Source: Psychrobacter aquaticus CMS 56
GTDB lineage: Bacteria > Pseudomonadota > Gammaproteobacteria > Pseudomonadales > Moraxellaceae
NCBI RefSeq assembly: GCF_000471625.1
Contig: NZ_AUSW01000006.1
Coordinates: forward strand, 116,890-180,889
Direction of reading: 5' to 3'
Length of the DNA: 64,000 nt
Shown one piece after another: positions 7,620 to 16,134 of this stretch; within the stretch, counting starts at the first letter, position 1; every line of letters begins with the position of its first letter. The position numbers were made by a program, and so were the translations under genes. Below the pieces are notes generated by a model that was not told the origin of the DNA, ran no database searches, and saw only the letters and a list, made by a program, of their open reading frames with translations.

Positions 7620-9059
7620 ATGATCGTAGATATTTTGTTGACGATACATTTTATCCTACTGATACTGATTTCTTTACGGGTCTTATCTCGTCATGATTTG
7701 ACCTCGCCCGCTAGATTAGCATGGATTGTCATCCTGTTTATTTTGCCTTATTTTGGCGTGCTAATTTACTGGATGTTTGGTGAAGTGCATTTAGGTCATG
7801 ACTTTGGGCAAAAATGCGACGATATCATTAAGCGATTAAATACTCATAGTCCAAGCGTTCTTGGTCATGAGACGACGTTAGAGAAGATGATCAAGCCCGC
7901 CTATCAAGCTTCCTTTGCTTACGCAGCAAAAGCCACCGGTTTTCATACTATGGAGGGTAATCAGGCAGAGCTCATGGCAGATGCAAGCGAAACCCGCAGA
8001 CGCATGATTGCCGATTTTGATGCTGCAACAGACCATATCCATGTTCTGTATTACATTTGGCTCGTCGATGGCATGGGTATTGATACCGCGCAAGCTCTCA
8101 TCCGAGCAGCAAAGCGCGGCGTTATTTGTCGAGCAATGGTCGATGGCATGGGCTCACGGAAGATGGTGAGCTCAAAGATATGGCAAGAAATGAAAGATGC
8201 TGGCGTACAAGTTAGTGTAGCTCTTCCGCTAACCAACTTTGTAAAAGTAATGCTGTTTAGCCGTATTGATCTTCGTAATCACCGCAAGATTACTGTCATT
8301 GATGGCACAATCGGCTACTTGGGTAGTCGTAACTGCGCCGATCCTGAATTTATGGTAAAACCAAAATATGCTCCGTGGGTCGATATTATGCTGCGTATCG
8401 AAGGACCTGTGGTCGCGCAAAATCAGATGTTATTTGCCAGTGATTGGTTGATTGAAAACCCAAACACTCCGCTTGATAGCTTTTATTATAATAGTACACC
8501 AAAGCCTAATGGCTTCCCTGCCCAAGTTTTTTCAGATGGTCCCACTCAGCGGCACGGTACCACGCCACAGTTTTTGGGTGCTTTGATTAGCCAAGCACAA
8601 GAGACGCTGATTATCTCTACGCCTTATTTCGTGCCTGATTATTCACTCGTCAGTATTTTATGCGCTACCGCTTATCGCGGGGTTGAAGTGACGATGGTTT
8701 TTCCAAAAAATAACGATTCCTTTATCGTTGCCGCGACCAGTCGCAGTTATTATTGGCAATTGCTTGAAGCGGGGGTAAAAATTTATGAATATAAACCAGG
8801 CTTGTTACATGCAAAGACCTTGACGATTGATGGTGAAATTAGCTTGATTGGCTCGACCAATTTAGACTTGCGTAGCTTTGATTTGAATTATGAGAATAAC
8901 GTTATATTCAGCGATAAGGAGCTGACGGCGAATATTATCGACCGTCAATACCAATATATCGCTGACTCAGACGAAGTAACACGTGAAGAGGTCAAAAACT
9001 GGCCACTATCTTCTAGGATTTGGAACAACATCATTGCTACGATGGGACCTGTTTTATAA
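7620..9059 (+). CDS. cls: Cardiolipin synthase (phospholipase D family)
   Basis: The 479-residue protein has two N-terminal membrane segments (about 2-20 and 33-53), as in bacterial cardiolipin synthases. Two HxKxxxxD (HKD) phospholipase D motifs follow: HRKITVID, followed by GSRN, near residue 222, and HAKTLTID, followed by GSTNLDLRSF, near residue 400. The enzyme joins two phosphatidylglycerols (or PG and another lipid) to make cardiolipin at the inner membrane. Length and motif spacing fit ClsA-type enzymes. The ATG is preceded by AAGGGA about 8 bp upstream. No terminator of clear quality follows, and the next feature is a convergent rlmA remnant. Confidence 0.95.
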   Translation: MIVDILLTIHFILLILISLRVLSRHDLTSPARLAWIVILFILPYFGVLIYWMFGEVHLGHDFGQKCDDIIKRLNTHSPSVLGHETTLEKMIKPAYQASFAYAAKATGFHTMEGNQAELMADASETRRRMIADFDAATDHIHVLYYIWLVDGMGIDTAQALIRAAKRGVICRAMVDGMGSRKMVSSKIWQEMKDAGVQVSVALPLTNFVKVMLFSRIDLRNHRKITVIDGTIGYLGSRNCADPEFMVKPKYAPWVDIMLRIEGPVVAQNQMLFASDWLIENPNTPLDSFYYNSTPKPNGFPAQVFSDGPTQRHGTTPQFLGALISQAQETLIISTPYFVPDYSLVSILCATAYRGVEVTMVFPKNNDSFIVAATSRSYYWQLLEAGVKIYEYKPGLLHAKTLTIDGEISLIGSTNLDLRSFDLNYENNVIFSDKELTANIIDRQYQYIADSDEVTREEVKNWPLSSRIWNNIIATMGPVL

Positions 9060-9130
9060 GCCCATTACTTTACGCCCATCACGTTATTTTGTGAAGTTGT
9101 CTTGATAAGATGACATAGCGATAAGTAAAC

Positions 9131-9706
9131 TTATAAGTTCGTTGTTTTCTGCAAAATATATATGACAAACTTGGCTTTAGTTGCAAATTTTTCGGTTGCA
9201 ACTAAAGCTAGTAGCGCTTGTCTTTTTTCGGTATGCGCGCGGTAGGCATAAGGAGTCATAGTCAGCAAATCGGCCAAATCATCTGCTGATAATCTTAACT
9301 CAGTACTGACATTATAAGTATTGAGAAGCGTAAAATAAGGTGCTAATTCCTGCAAAAACTTGTCAGAATCGTGTTCACGAACGTCATCAAATAAAGCATC
9401 ACGCATGGTCACTAAGTGACCCACATCTGGCTTGGCAATGATTAAATAACCGTCATCAGCCAATACGTCAGCGAACGCTGCAGGCAGGATGGGACTAAAA
9501 ATACTGCTAATACCCGTTATGCTATGAGCGCGTAGTGGCAGATGCGCTGCACTGGTGACTAGCGGATATATCATGGTTGTCTTGCTAGTATTGTCCTCAT
9601 TTTGCTGATACCAGAGACGATGTGCTGCTTTACTCACTTTGGCCATCTCAACCAACGCAGGCTTGCTAATATCAGCTGCTACTAAAGTGTCTATGACATC
9701 CGATAT
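9131..9706 (-). pseudogene. Truncated second copy of rlmA (C-terminal part)
   Basis: An intact-frame stretch matches the C-terminal ~190 residues of the complete rlmA-like gene at 31126-32076; for example DVREHDSDKFLQELAPYF is identical in both. The N-terminal zinc-finger and SAM-binding half is missing. The apparent ATG at 9653-9655 corresponds to an internal Leu codon of the full protein. Homology continues in frame upstream of that ATG to about 9706 and then stops abruptly. DNA identity looks clearly below complete, so this is an old duplication or a copy from a related strain. Without the SAM-binding region it cannot be an active methyltransferase. It abuts a polymorphic-toxin remnant, which suggests the breakpoint was made by an insertion or recombination event. 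Confidence 0.85.
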
Positions 9707-9739
9707 TGTACCTACAAATATAAACTTAGTAGATTGCTT

Positions 9740-10150
9740 TTACCTAGATTTAAAAGGACCAGATACTAAATCAATTAAATCATCATTCTTTGGCCTTTGA
9801 CCGAATTCAATTGCTATTGTTGAATATTGTTGTGAGCTTTTCGCTCCAAATTCACTACCATATTTTGTAAAGTGTTCTCCTAATCTACCTTTATTCTATG
9901 GCATTTTGTCAGCAATCCAACAGGCATTATGAACCCAAACACCGAACTTGCTAATATGATACGTATGAAATTCATCTACTTCGAAGTTATAGACAGTATA
10001 GGTTTTATTGATTTTGGTCTGACTAATTACTTTTAATACTGCTTGCTCGTCACAATCAATAAGCGTCATGCATGTCTTATAATAGTGATGTTGGTAACCA
10101 TCCTCAATACTGGTTATCAAAACGGGTCTTAAATGATTCGCAAGTAACAT
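9740..10150 (-). pseudogene. Hint-domain and toxin-tail remnant of a polymorphic toxin, with in-frame TAG
   Basis: The first 84 codons (ATG at 10150) end in TVYNFEVDEFHTYHISKFGV followed by WVHNAC. This is the typical end of a Hint (intein-like) self-cleaving domain in polymorphic toxins. After a TAG at 9896-9898 the same frame continues for 51 codons, including RLGEHFTKYGSEFGAKSSQQ, to a TAA at 9740. The HF-K-G-EFGA-S pattern resembles C-terminal toxin segments placed after Hint domains. The large secreted N-terminal part is absent. I read this as a broken, orphaned toxin cassette, about 30 bp from the rlmA breakpoint. The toxin activity is not identified. A functional short protein ending at the TAG is possible but less likely. 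Confidence 0.7.
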
Positions 10151-10429
10151 ATTTATGTCTATAATGGAAAAGTAAACAATAATTTTATATTATTTATGGG
10201 TTTTTTTATATTTTTTAATTTCTTTCTGAGTTTTTTGAGATAGACCGAAATTGATGGTTGAGAATGAGAATCTAATCTTGTCATCATGCCGATCAGAGTA
10301 GGTACGATTAAGTGGTACTGATGCCTAAGCATGTATAGCATGTACGTACAGACATATAAGACAAATATTTTCTATAACTAAGACCAGCCGTAAAGCCAAT
10401 AACCAGTCATCACTTCCTAGGCCAACGAT

Positions 10430-11380
10430 ATGACCCCTTTATACACCGCATTGGCTGTACTGGTTACCTTTATTTGGGGCGTGAACTTTACCTTTATTGC
10501 GTGGGGGCTTGAAAGCTTTCCGCCACTGATGTTCACCGCCCTGCGTTTTTTCTTTACCGCCGTGCCACTGGTCTTTTTTCTGAAACCGCCCAAATTTAAC
10601 CGTACATTATTTATCTATGCCATCGGTACGTTTGTCATGCAGTATGCTTTTGTATTTACTGCCATGCACTTAGGGACATCGGCTGGGTTGACGGCACTAT
10701 TATTACAGATTCAGATTTTTATCACCGTATTGCTGGCGTATTTCATATTGAGTGAGGCAGTGAGTCGCATGCAAATCATCGGTATGCTGGTCGGTGTGTT
10801 AGGGCTTAGCGTCATCGCGCTAAACCTTGGTGATGATATGCCTTTGGCTGGGTTTGTCTGTATCTTGATTGCGGCCATAGGCTGGAGCTTTGGCAACATT
10901 GCCTCAAAGCAGGCGTCAACCCAAGCGACTTTGACAGCGGCGCAGCAAGGATCAGGCTTGTCTATTATCTCGTCTAATACTGGAAAGAATAAGGCATCCG
11001 CGTTGTCTGCTCTCGCTCTTGTGGTCTAGGGCGGTCTGATCGCTTGTGTGATTTTGACGCTGTCTTCTCTCATATTTGAGACCGATGCATGGCAGCTGGT
11101 GACGTTTACTGAGGCGTCGCTCAAGTCTTGGCTATCGCTTGGATTTATCGTATATGTCTCAACGCTGATAGGTTTTGGACTGTGGGCGCATCTGCTCAGT
11201 CAAAATACGGCTTCTAAAGTGGTGCCGTTTGCCCTATTGGTGCCGGTATTCGGGATGACAACCTCAGTGCTGCTCACAGGGGAAGTGGTGACGTGGTGGA
11301 AGATGCTGGCGATGATGCTGATCTTGTCAGGACTAGTGTTGGCAAATATAAAGATGCAGAGAAAGCCTCAGTTGGCTTGA
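10430..11380 (+). pseudogene. EamA/DMT-family transporter interrupted by an in-frame TAG
   Basis: The reading frame spans 316 codons but has a TAG at 11027-11029 (codon 200), between ...LALVV and GGLIACVILT. Both sides are in the same frame and together form a normal ten-segment drug/metabolite transporter of the EamA type: the first EamA repeat starts AVLVTFIWGVNFTFIAWGLE and the second ends ILSGLVLANIKM. The stop context (GTC TAG GGC) suggests a single G-to-A change from a TGG tryptophan codon. EamA proteins export amino acids or small metabolites, but this allele would give only about 6-7 membrane segments unless the stop is read through. A downstream internal start at 11048 could give a C-terminal half. 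Confidence 0.85.
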
Positions 11381-11543
11381 AATCCATGTTTTGAATGCTG
11401 GGCTTTAAATACTAGAAAATTGCGGGTTGTTATAGTGATGTAATCATAGACTACCTCAAGAGACTTGCCCGATGTCATTACCTAAAAATTCAATTATAGT
11501 AGACATCAAGACAGTTTATTTTAATAAAATTAAGGATAAAACG

Positions 11544-12248
11544 ATGAAAACATTAGGATTGTGTGTGGCAGCAGGACTGAGTTTAAGCGCTTGTGCCACT
11601 GGTATGAATGGTGGCACGGCGGGCAATACCAATCAAAACAATGTGGTGACCCAATACCCTATTGAGGCTGCCATGCTCAATATTTATACCAAAGAGCGTA
11701 GCCAAAAACTGGCAGCCGTTGGCGGCAACCAAAGTGCCTCAGCAGATATTCAAGTCACGCCTAAAGGCAATATGGTATTCAACAATAAACCCGTACAAGC
11801 GGCCGAAGTAAACACGATTAATAAAGTGAACAATCAAATTACCAATCAATCAGTCGCTATCAACTACTTTACCCTAAACCCTTTAGTATTCCACGGTTTC
11901 ACTGATAGCACAGGCAAATACTCACTATCGAACCAAACGACCACTATTCCTAAGATGGCAACGGTTGGAGCCTCTAGCAAGTTGATTACTGAAAACGTAT
12001 ACAGCGATCGCAGTATGAGTAAAAAAATCGGCACGTATAACCAAGATTGGTCGTTGACGCGAGATACCAATAACACGGCGTGGTTCTGTATAGAAACCTC
12101 AGGAAACTTACTGCTCAACTACGATTCTACTGGAACTTCATCAGAATGCTACAAAATCAATGCTCGAGGCGACATCTTAGCCAGCAAAGTCACGGTCAGT
12201 CAGCCGACTGCCGATGGTACTAAAACCGTAACTTTTACCAGCAAGTAG
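11544..12248 (+). CDS. Putative lipoprotein of unknown function
   Basis: The start at 11544 is chosen because it gives a clean lipoprotein signal peptide: MKTLGLCVAAGLSLSACATG, with lipobox LSAC and Cys17 as the lipidation site. An AAGGA ribosome-binding site lies just upstream. An ATG 24 codons earlier would put a non-signal sequence in front and is disfavoured. The mature part (about 218 residues) is rich in Asn, Thr and Ser and looks beta-rich and extracytoplasmic. I do not recognise a named domain. The gene stands alone and ends in a strong intrinsic terminator. It probably sits in the inner leaflet of the outer membrane. Confidence 0.8.
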   Translation: MKTLGLCVAAGLSLSACATGMNGGTAGNTNQNNVVTQYPIEAAMLNIYTKERSQKLAAVGGNQSASADIQVTPKGNMVFNNKPVQAAEVNTINKVNNQITNQSVAINYFTLNPLVFHGFTDSTGKYSLSNQTTTIPKMATVGASSKLITENVYSDRSMSKKIGTYNQDWSLTRDTNNTAWFCIETSGNLLLNYDSTGTSSECYKINARGDILASKVTVSQPTADGTKTVTFTSK

Positions 12249-12274
12249 CGACTGTCTTTATCCCATAAAACAAG

Positions 12275-12303
12275 AAATGGCGCCTCACGTGGGCGCCATT
12301 TTT
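12275..12303 (+). terminator. Intrinsic terminator of the lipoprotein gene
   Basis: A perfect 10-bp stem (AAATGGCGCC / GGCGCCATTT) with a 7-nt loop is followed by a T-run at 12299-12303. It lies 27 bp after the lipoprotein stop codon. The A-run on the other side means it may also work for the convergent small gene. Confidence 0.85.
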
Positions 12304-12322
12304 ACGGGGTTAAACATAGTGA

Positions 12323-12598
12323 CTAAGCATGTTTTTTGTGAATATTTTTATTCTGATATTTGCTTTTTACTTGTTGAGCAGTAGGCCGTCTTTTTGACTG
12401 ATGCTGTGACGCCACTGCCTTCTTCTCTACTTGCTTCTTCTTTACCTGCTTATGTTTGTGATCATATTTTACAACAGCTTTTTGATGCTACATTTGAGCC
12501 GTATGATGTCTAGTGACGTCAGGCGCAGCATTGGCCTGACTGATCATTGTCAAGCAAGCAGTCACTGCTAAAATCGAACTTATCATTATATTTTTCAT
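12323..12598 (-). pseudogene. Small secreted basic protein gene interrupted by an in-frame TAG
   Basis: An ATG at 12598 opens a frame with a clear signal peptide (basic start MKNIM, hydrophobic core ISSILAVTACLTMIS, then QANA as a likely cleavage site). After 36 codons a TAG (12488-12490) interrupts it. The same frame then runs 54 more codons rich in Lys, His and Gln (HKHKQVKKKQVEKKA) to a TAG at 12323. The compositional continuity of the two halves supports one original gene of about 91 codons. The product resembles small periplasmic basic proteins of unknown role; I assign no family. The gene is too short to be obvious as an ORF because of the stop. Confidence 0.65.
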
Positions 12599-12822
12599 TA
12601 TCAGTTCTCGTCTGAACTCATATCAGTTATGAGTGGTAATTGAAGATGCTTTATTGAATATCAAGTAAAACAACTACATGATAAAAAGCATCGTGATAAA
12701 GAGTAACTCTATCGACAACGAAAATGATAAACGATTCTAACGTTAAGTAGATTTATGAAACTTGAAGAAAGGTTACCACTATTGCTAGCGCGCTTTAATC
12801 ACTTTTATGAGACCGCAACACC

Positions 12823-13626
12823 CTACAACACCCCAATCCCACTCAGTAATAACTGACCACCAGCAAATAACAGCAACACGCCAAACGCCCGTTTGAGCAT
12901 CAAAGCTGGCAGGATATGTGCCAGTTTGGCACCGACTTTTGCCATCGCAAAGCTAGCAACAGAGACACATAAAAATCCAGTGATATGTACAAAGCCTATC
13001 GTGCCTTCAGGAAGATTGACCACGTCTTGACCGAACCAAGCAAAACCTAACGCGCCAGCCACCGCAATCGGCAAACCACAAGCGGCTGACGTTCCCACGG
13101 ATTGCTTCATCGGTAATCCCGCCCAATTTAAAAATGGCACAGTCAAGCTGCCACCACCAATACCAAAAATAGACGAGGCCATACCAATCCCAGTACCCGC
13201 GCCAAACTGTACGCCTGCCGCAGGTAACGGCTTATCCAATTGCTCTTTGTTGGATAAAAACAACATCTTGAGCGCCATCAATAGCGCCCCAACGCCAATA
13301 ATAATTTGCAATACCTGACCGTCAATCATATCAGCGATGCCAGCGCCAACTAAACCGCCAATGACCAGCCCTAATGCCATACTGCGCCAGACTTCCCAGC
13401 GTACACCGCCGCGTTTGTCATGTGCCATCAAAGAGCTGATAGAAGTCACAATAATAGTGGCAAGCGACGTACCAATTGCCAAGTGAGTAATGACTTCAGG
13501 CGGAAAATGATACGCCGTAAAAATCCATACCAATACTGGTACGATAATCATACCGCCGCCCACCCCAAACAAGCCAGCACTAAGACCCGCAAACGCACCT
13601 GCAACGACAAACCACACATACAACAT
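12823..13626 (-). CDS. TSUP (TauE/SafE) family permease at the end of the malonate operon
   Basis: The 267-residue protein has about eight hydrophobic segments. The TSUP glycine-rich repeats are present in duplicate: GLSAGLFGVGGGMIIVPVL near the N-terminus and MASSIFGIGGGSLTVPFL in the middle. The family moves small organic or sulfur-containing anions (sulfite, sulfoacetate and others). The gene starts 7 bp after the mdcH stop and is the last gene of the mdc operon. It may therefore carry malonate, acetate or another product; this is inference, since MadLM already provides a malonate symporter. No terminator was seen in the next 200 bp. Confidence 0.85.
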   Translation of the reverse strand: MLYVWFVVAGAFAGLSAGLFGVGGGMIIVPVLVWIFTAYHFPPEVITHLAIGTSLATIIVTSISSLMAHDKRGGVRWEVWRSMALGLVIGGLVGAGIADMIDGQVLQIIIGVGALLMALKMLFLSNKEQLDKPLPAAGVQFGAGTGIGMASSIFGIGGGSLTVPFLNWAGLPMKQSVGTSAACGLPIAVAGALGFAWFGQDVVNLPEGTIGFVHITGFLCVSVASFAMAKVGAKLAHILPALMLKRAFGVLLLFAGGQLLLSGIGVL

Positions 13627-13633
13627 GAAGAGG

Positions 13634-14578
13634 CTACCTTTTGGTTATGATAAAGCAAGAATCTTCAACCAGCATCTCAGCTATTTTTTCTATCCACGCT
13701 TTTAATCCATCTAAATCACGAAAGTCATCCCAACTCCTGCAAGGCACATGGGGTAGCAAGTTATTTATCATTCTGGACAGCGCATTGCCGGGGCCTATTT
13801 CTATCACCATGCTTGGTTGATACTCTTCAATATTTTCCATACAAAAATACCAGTCTAACGCATGGTCGATTTGACGGGATAGAATATGTAAGCCTTGCTC
13901 TGTCTTACTATACCTTATCCCTTCAGTGGCGCTGATAATAGGGATGGTCATCGCAGGCAAAGTAAGGGCGCTGGTATATTTGCGAAATTCTTCAGCAGCC
14001 CCTTGCATCATCATCGTATGCGATGGTACGGAGACGTTTAAATGCTGTACGCTGTGCGCGCCCAATGTCTGGGCAATTTGCATTGCCTGCTCTAGATTGT
14101 CTTTATTGCCGCCAATAATGAATTGATCTCTACTGATTTTAATAGACAAATGGGTTTTGCTTGTTTCAAGTAGCTGCGCAAGATTCCTATCAGCCACACC
14201 CTTAATTGCCAGTAGGCCACTGGCCTCTGTGACTGCCTGCTCCATAAAAGCAGCTCTTTTATGCACCAAATCCAATCCATCCTCAAATGGTAGCTGGCTA
14301 CTACAACAAAACGCACTCACCTCACCCAACGAGTAACCAGCAAAAGCCATGGGGGTGGCAATCAGCTGCCGCAAATGCTGCCATCGATGATATTGCAAGG
14401 TATAAATAAACGGTTGCGCCACGCTATTATCGAAAATCTGACCGCTATCAGCATCGAATAGCTCGGGCACCATAGTAGCTAGTAAAGAGTGCTCATGAGC
14501 CGACATGTCGTTCAGTATTTCATGGACGTGCTTTTGGCTTTGTAGCCCTTGCCCACTAAATAGGATAATTAAATTCAT
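13634..14578 (-). CDS. mdcH: Malonate decarboxylase epsilon subunit (malonyl-CoA:ACP transacylase-like)
   Basis: The 314-residue acyltransferase begins NLIILFSGQGLQSQKHV (oxyanion-hole Gln) and has the nucleophile motif GYSLGEVSAF, with the catalytic Ser at about residue 102. A catalytic His lies in the SVPSHTMMM region. MdcH loads malonyl groups from malonyl-CoA on to the ACP subunit to start the catalytic cycle of malonate decarboxylase. The gene overlaps mdcB by 23 bp. Length and motifs are typical. It is cytosolic. Confidence 0.93.
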   Translation of the reverse strand: MNLIILFSGQGLQSQKHVHEILNDMSAHEHSLLATMVPELFDADSGQIFDNSVAQPFIYTLQYHRWQHLRQLIATPMAFAGYSLGEVSAFCCSSQLPFEDGLDLVHKRAAFMEQAVTEASGLLAIKGVADRNLAQLLETSKTHLSIKISRDQFIIGGNKDNLEQAMQIAQTLGAHSVQHLNVSVPSHTMMMQGAAEEFRKYTSALTLPAMTIPIISATEGIRYSKTEQGLHILSRQIDHALDWYFCMENIEEYQPSMVIEIGPGNALSRMINNLLPHVPCRSWDDFRDLDGLKAWIEKIAEMLVEDSCFIITKR

Positions 14579-15440
14579 TTTCTACCTTATAAAAGAAGAT
14601 CGTCACAGCCAATAAATCGGCGCTGCCACCGGGACTGAGGTTATGATGAATAAAATATCGACTGATATTGCTGACTTTTTGTCGCCAATTGGCTTGATGC
14701 ACCCCGCCCGCTTGCAAGAAGTTTTTTGCCAGTGCTTGCGCGTTATTTAGGTCTTTTATGCCGCCTCTCCATACGATATTGGTATCCGACAACACAGATA
14801 TGAGCGTCATTAAGGTCTGCATGCTGGCTTTTTCGAAGTCTTGCGTACGCTCAATGGTGTGATAAAAACAAGGTAAAGCCTCATTCTGTATGACATCAAA
14901 GCCATTCGCAACCATTTCAATGGCACCCGTTATCCCATGTTTCTGAAACATTTTTTGACCATGGCTGTTCGGCTCTCGTTGCAGGCGATTGGTCAGATCA
15001 AATTGCCATCTAGCAACCAATTGCTCACAAACATTCTTAGCGGTTAATGGGATGCTCGCTTGGATAGATCTACCGATAGCGGCACAGACAAATCCCAGAT
15101 TAAATATCGCCCCTTTGTGGGTGTTAATATTATGTGTGGCCGCTCTCATTTTTTGTTCTTGATAAATGCCCATATTTTTTAATTCATCAAAGGGTCTATC
15201 ATCATATCCAAGCTGACTCAGCGCAGAAAAATACCCTTTCAAGGAGGTGATGCTATTTATAAAGGTTTGGTGATTCATGTCTGTGTGACTACCATTACTG
15301 GAAGGACAGACCAGACCTGGTTTGTTTTCAAGACTCAATTCATCATATAAGGCTTCAAGCGCCAAATCATCAATCTGCTGCCAAATGGCCTGTTGGGGCA
15401 CTAGCGGTTTGGTTTGATCTAATAAAGTGTTCATATTCAT
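14556..15440 (-). CDS. mdcB: Triphosphoribosyl-dephospho-CoA synthase
   Basis: The 294-residue protein has the CitG/MdcB signature ALYDELSLENKPGLVCPSSN-GSHTDMNHQTF, followed by the conserved NTHKGAIFNLG segment. The enzyme joins ATP and dephospho-CoA to give 2'-(5''-triphosphoribosyl)-3'-dephospho-CoA, the precursor of the prosthetic group on MdcC. Its start overlaps the 3' end of mdcG by 71 bp, an unusually long overlap but with both frames intact. The N-terminal start at 15440 gives two nearby Met codons (1 and 3). It acts with MdcG, the transferase encoded just upstream. Confidence 0.93.
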   Translation of the reverse strand: MNMNTLLDQTKPLVPQQAIWQQIDDLALEALYDELSLENKPGLVCPSSNGSHTDMNHQTFINSITSLKGYFSALSQLGYDDRPFDELKNMGIYQEQKMRAATHNINTHKGAIFNLGFVCAAIGRSIQASIPLTAKNVCEQLVARWQFDLTNRLQREPNSHGQKMFQKHGITGAIEMVANGFDVIQNEALPCFYHTIERTQDFEKASMQTLMTLISVLSDTNIVWRGGIKDLNNAQALAKNFLQAGGVHQANWRQKVSNISRYFIHHNLSPGGSADLLAVTIFFYKVENEFNYPI

Positions 15441-16092
15441 CGGTATTCCATCCTAGTAATACGTCTATTTTTTGGAGCTTAATATCAAAAAGGGTTTTTA
15501 CCAAAACTGTTGGGATACCAAATACAATGGCGTGGCTCAGCTCATTAAAAGATATATCGTCACGTCCTTGCAACCTTATCTCTCCATCAATTTTTAAGCC
15601 CAGCGCCGCTTCAGCAAATCGACCAAAGGCCGCTACTTCCAATAATATGGGTGAGATATTATCGCTGTGAGCAACGATCAAAATATCCAAATCTGATGTG
15701 GGTGTTATAAAAGGTAAGCCAGTAAAATATTGATTGGCAAAAGAGCCATAAACATACACATCGCTTTCTAAATCAGCACAGCGAGCGATAAATTGCTGAG
15801 CCTGTGTTTGCAGAGCTTTGGGCAATTGAGGAACTAAAGTCTCAAGCGCTAAAGGCGACGTGATGACTTCAGGGGGTTTGGGTAGCGTTAGAGCCAATCG
15901 GTATTTACGACCGTCTTCTATATAACTCGTCGCCACTTTGGTTACCGTATCGCTATCTTGTCTACAAACCGTGAGCGGCTGCTGAGCCGTAATCATTTGC
16001 TCAACAGCCGCCCTTACAGATAAAGGCAGAGAGGCATTCATAAACTCGTATGATTCATGCGCTTGTAAATAAACCAAATCATGACGATGCAT
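15370..16092 (-). CDS. mdcG: Phosphoribosyl-dephospho-CoA transferase (malonate decarboxylase holo-ACP synthase)
   Basis: The 240-residue protein is a nucleotidyltransferase-fold enzyme. It has VYVYGSFANQYFTGL followed by TSDLDIL, giving the paired Asp metal ligands of the MdcG family. It transfers the phosphoribosyl-dephospho-CoA group from the MdcB product on to the serine of apo-MdcC. N-terminal residues (MHRHDLVYL) are typical for the family. The 3' end overlaps mdcB by 71 bp. The gap to mdcE upstream is about 40 bp, so it is in the same operon. Confidence 0.93.
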   Translation of the reverse strand: MHRHDLVYLQAHESYEFMNASLPLSVRAAVEQMITAQQPLTVCRQDSDTVTKVATSYIEDGRKYRLALTLPKPPEVITSPLALETLVPQLPKALQTQAQQFIARCADLESDVYVYGSFANQYFTGLPFITPTSDLDILIVAHSDNISPILLEVAAFGRFAEAALGLKIDGEIRLQGRDDISFNELSHAIVFGIPTVLVKTLFDIKLQKIDVLLGWNTDEYEHFIRSNQTASAPTGHLAAD

Positions 16093-16134
16093 ATACCTGC
16101 CCTCTATAAAATCATGAATATTAAGCCGTTAACA

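Noticed and set aside
10159..10341. Minus-strand 60-codon frame, plus a 42-codon fragment in another frame ending KKYKKTHK.
   Set aside because: Low-complexity Lys-rich sequence in the decayed patch with no start signal or family match; not called as a gene.
9896..12490. Amber stop-codon recoding or pyrrolysine-like readthrough.
   Set aside because: No pyl genes or suppressor tRNA in the window, and real genes here also end in TAG; simple pseudogenisation is more likely.
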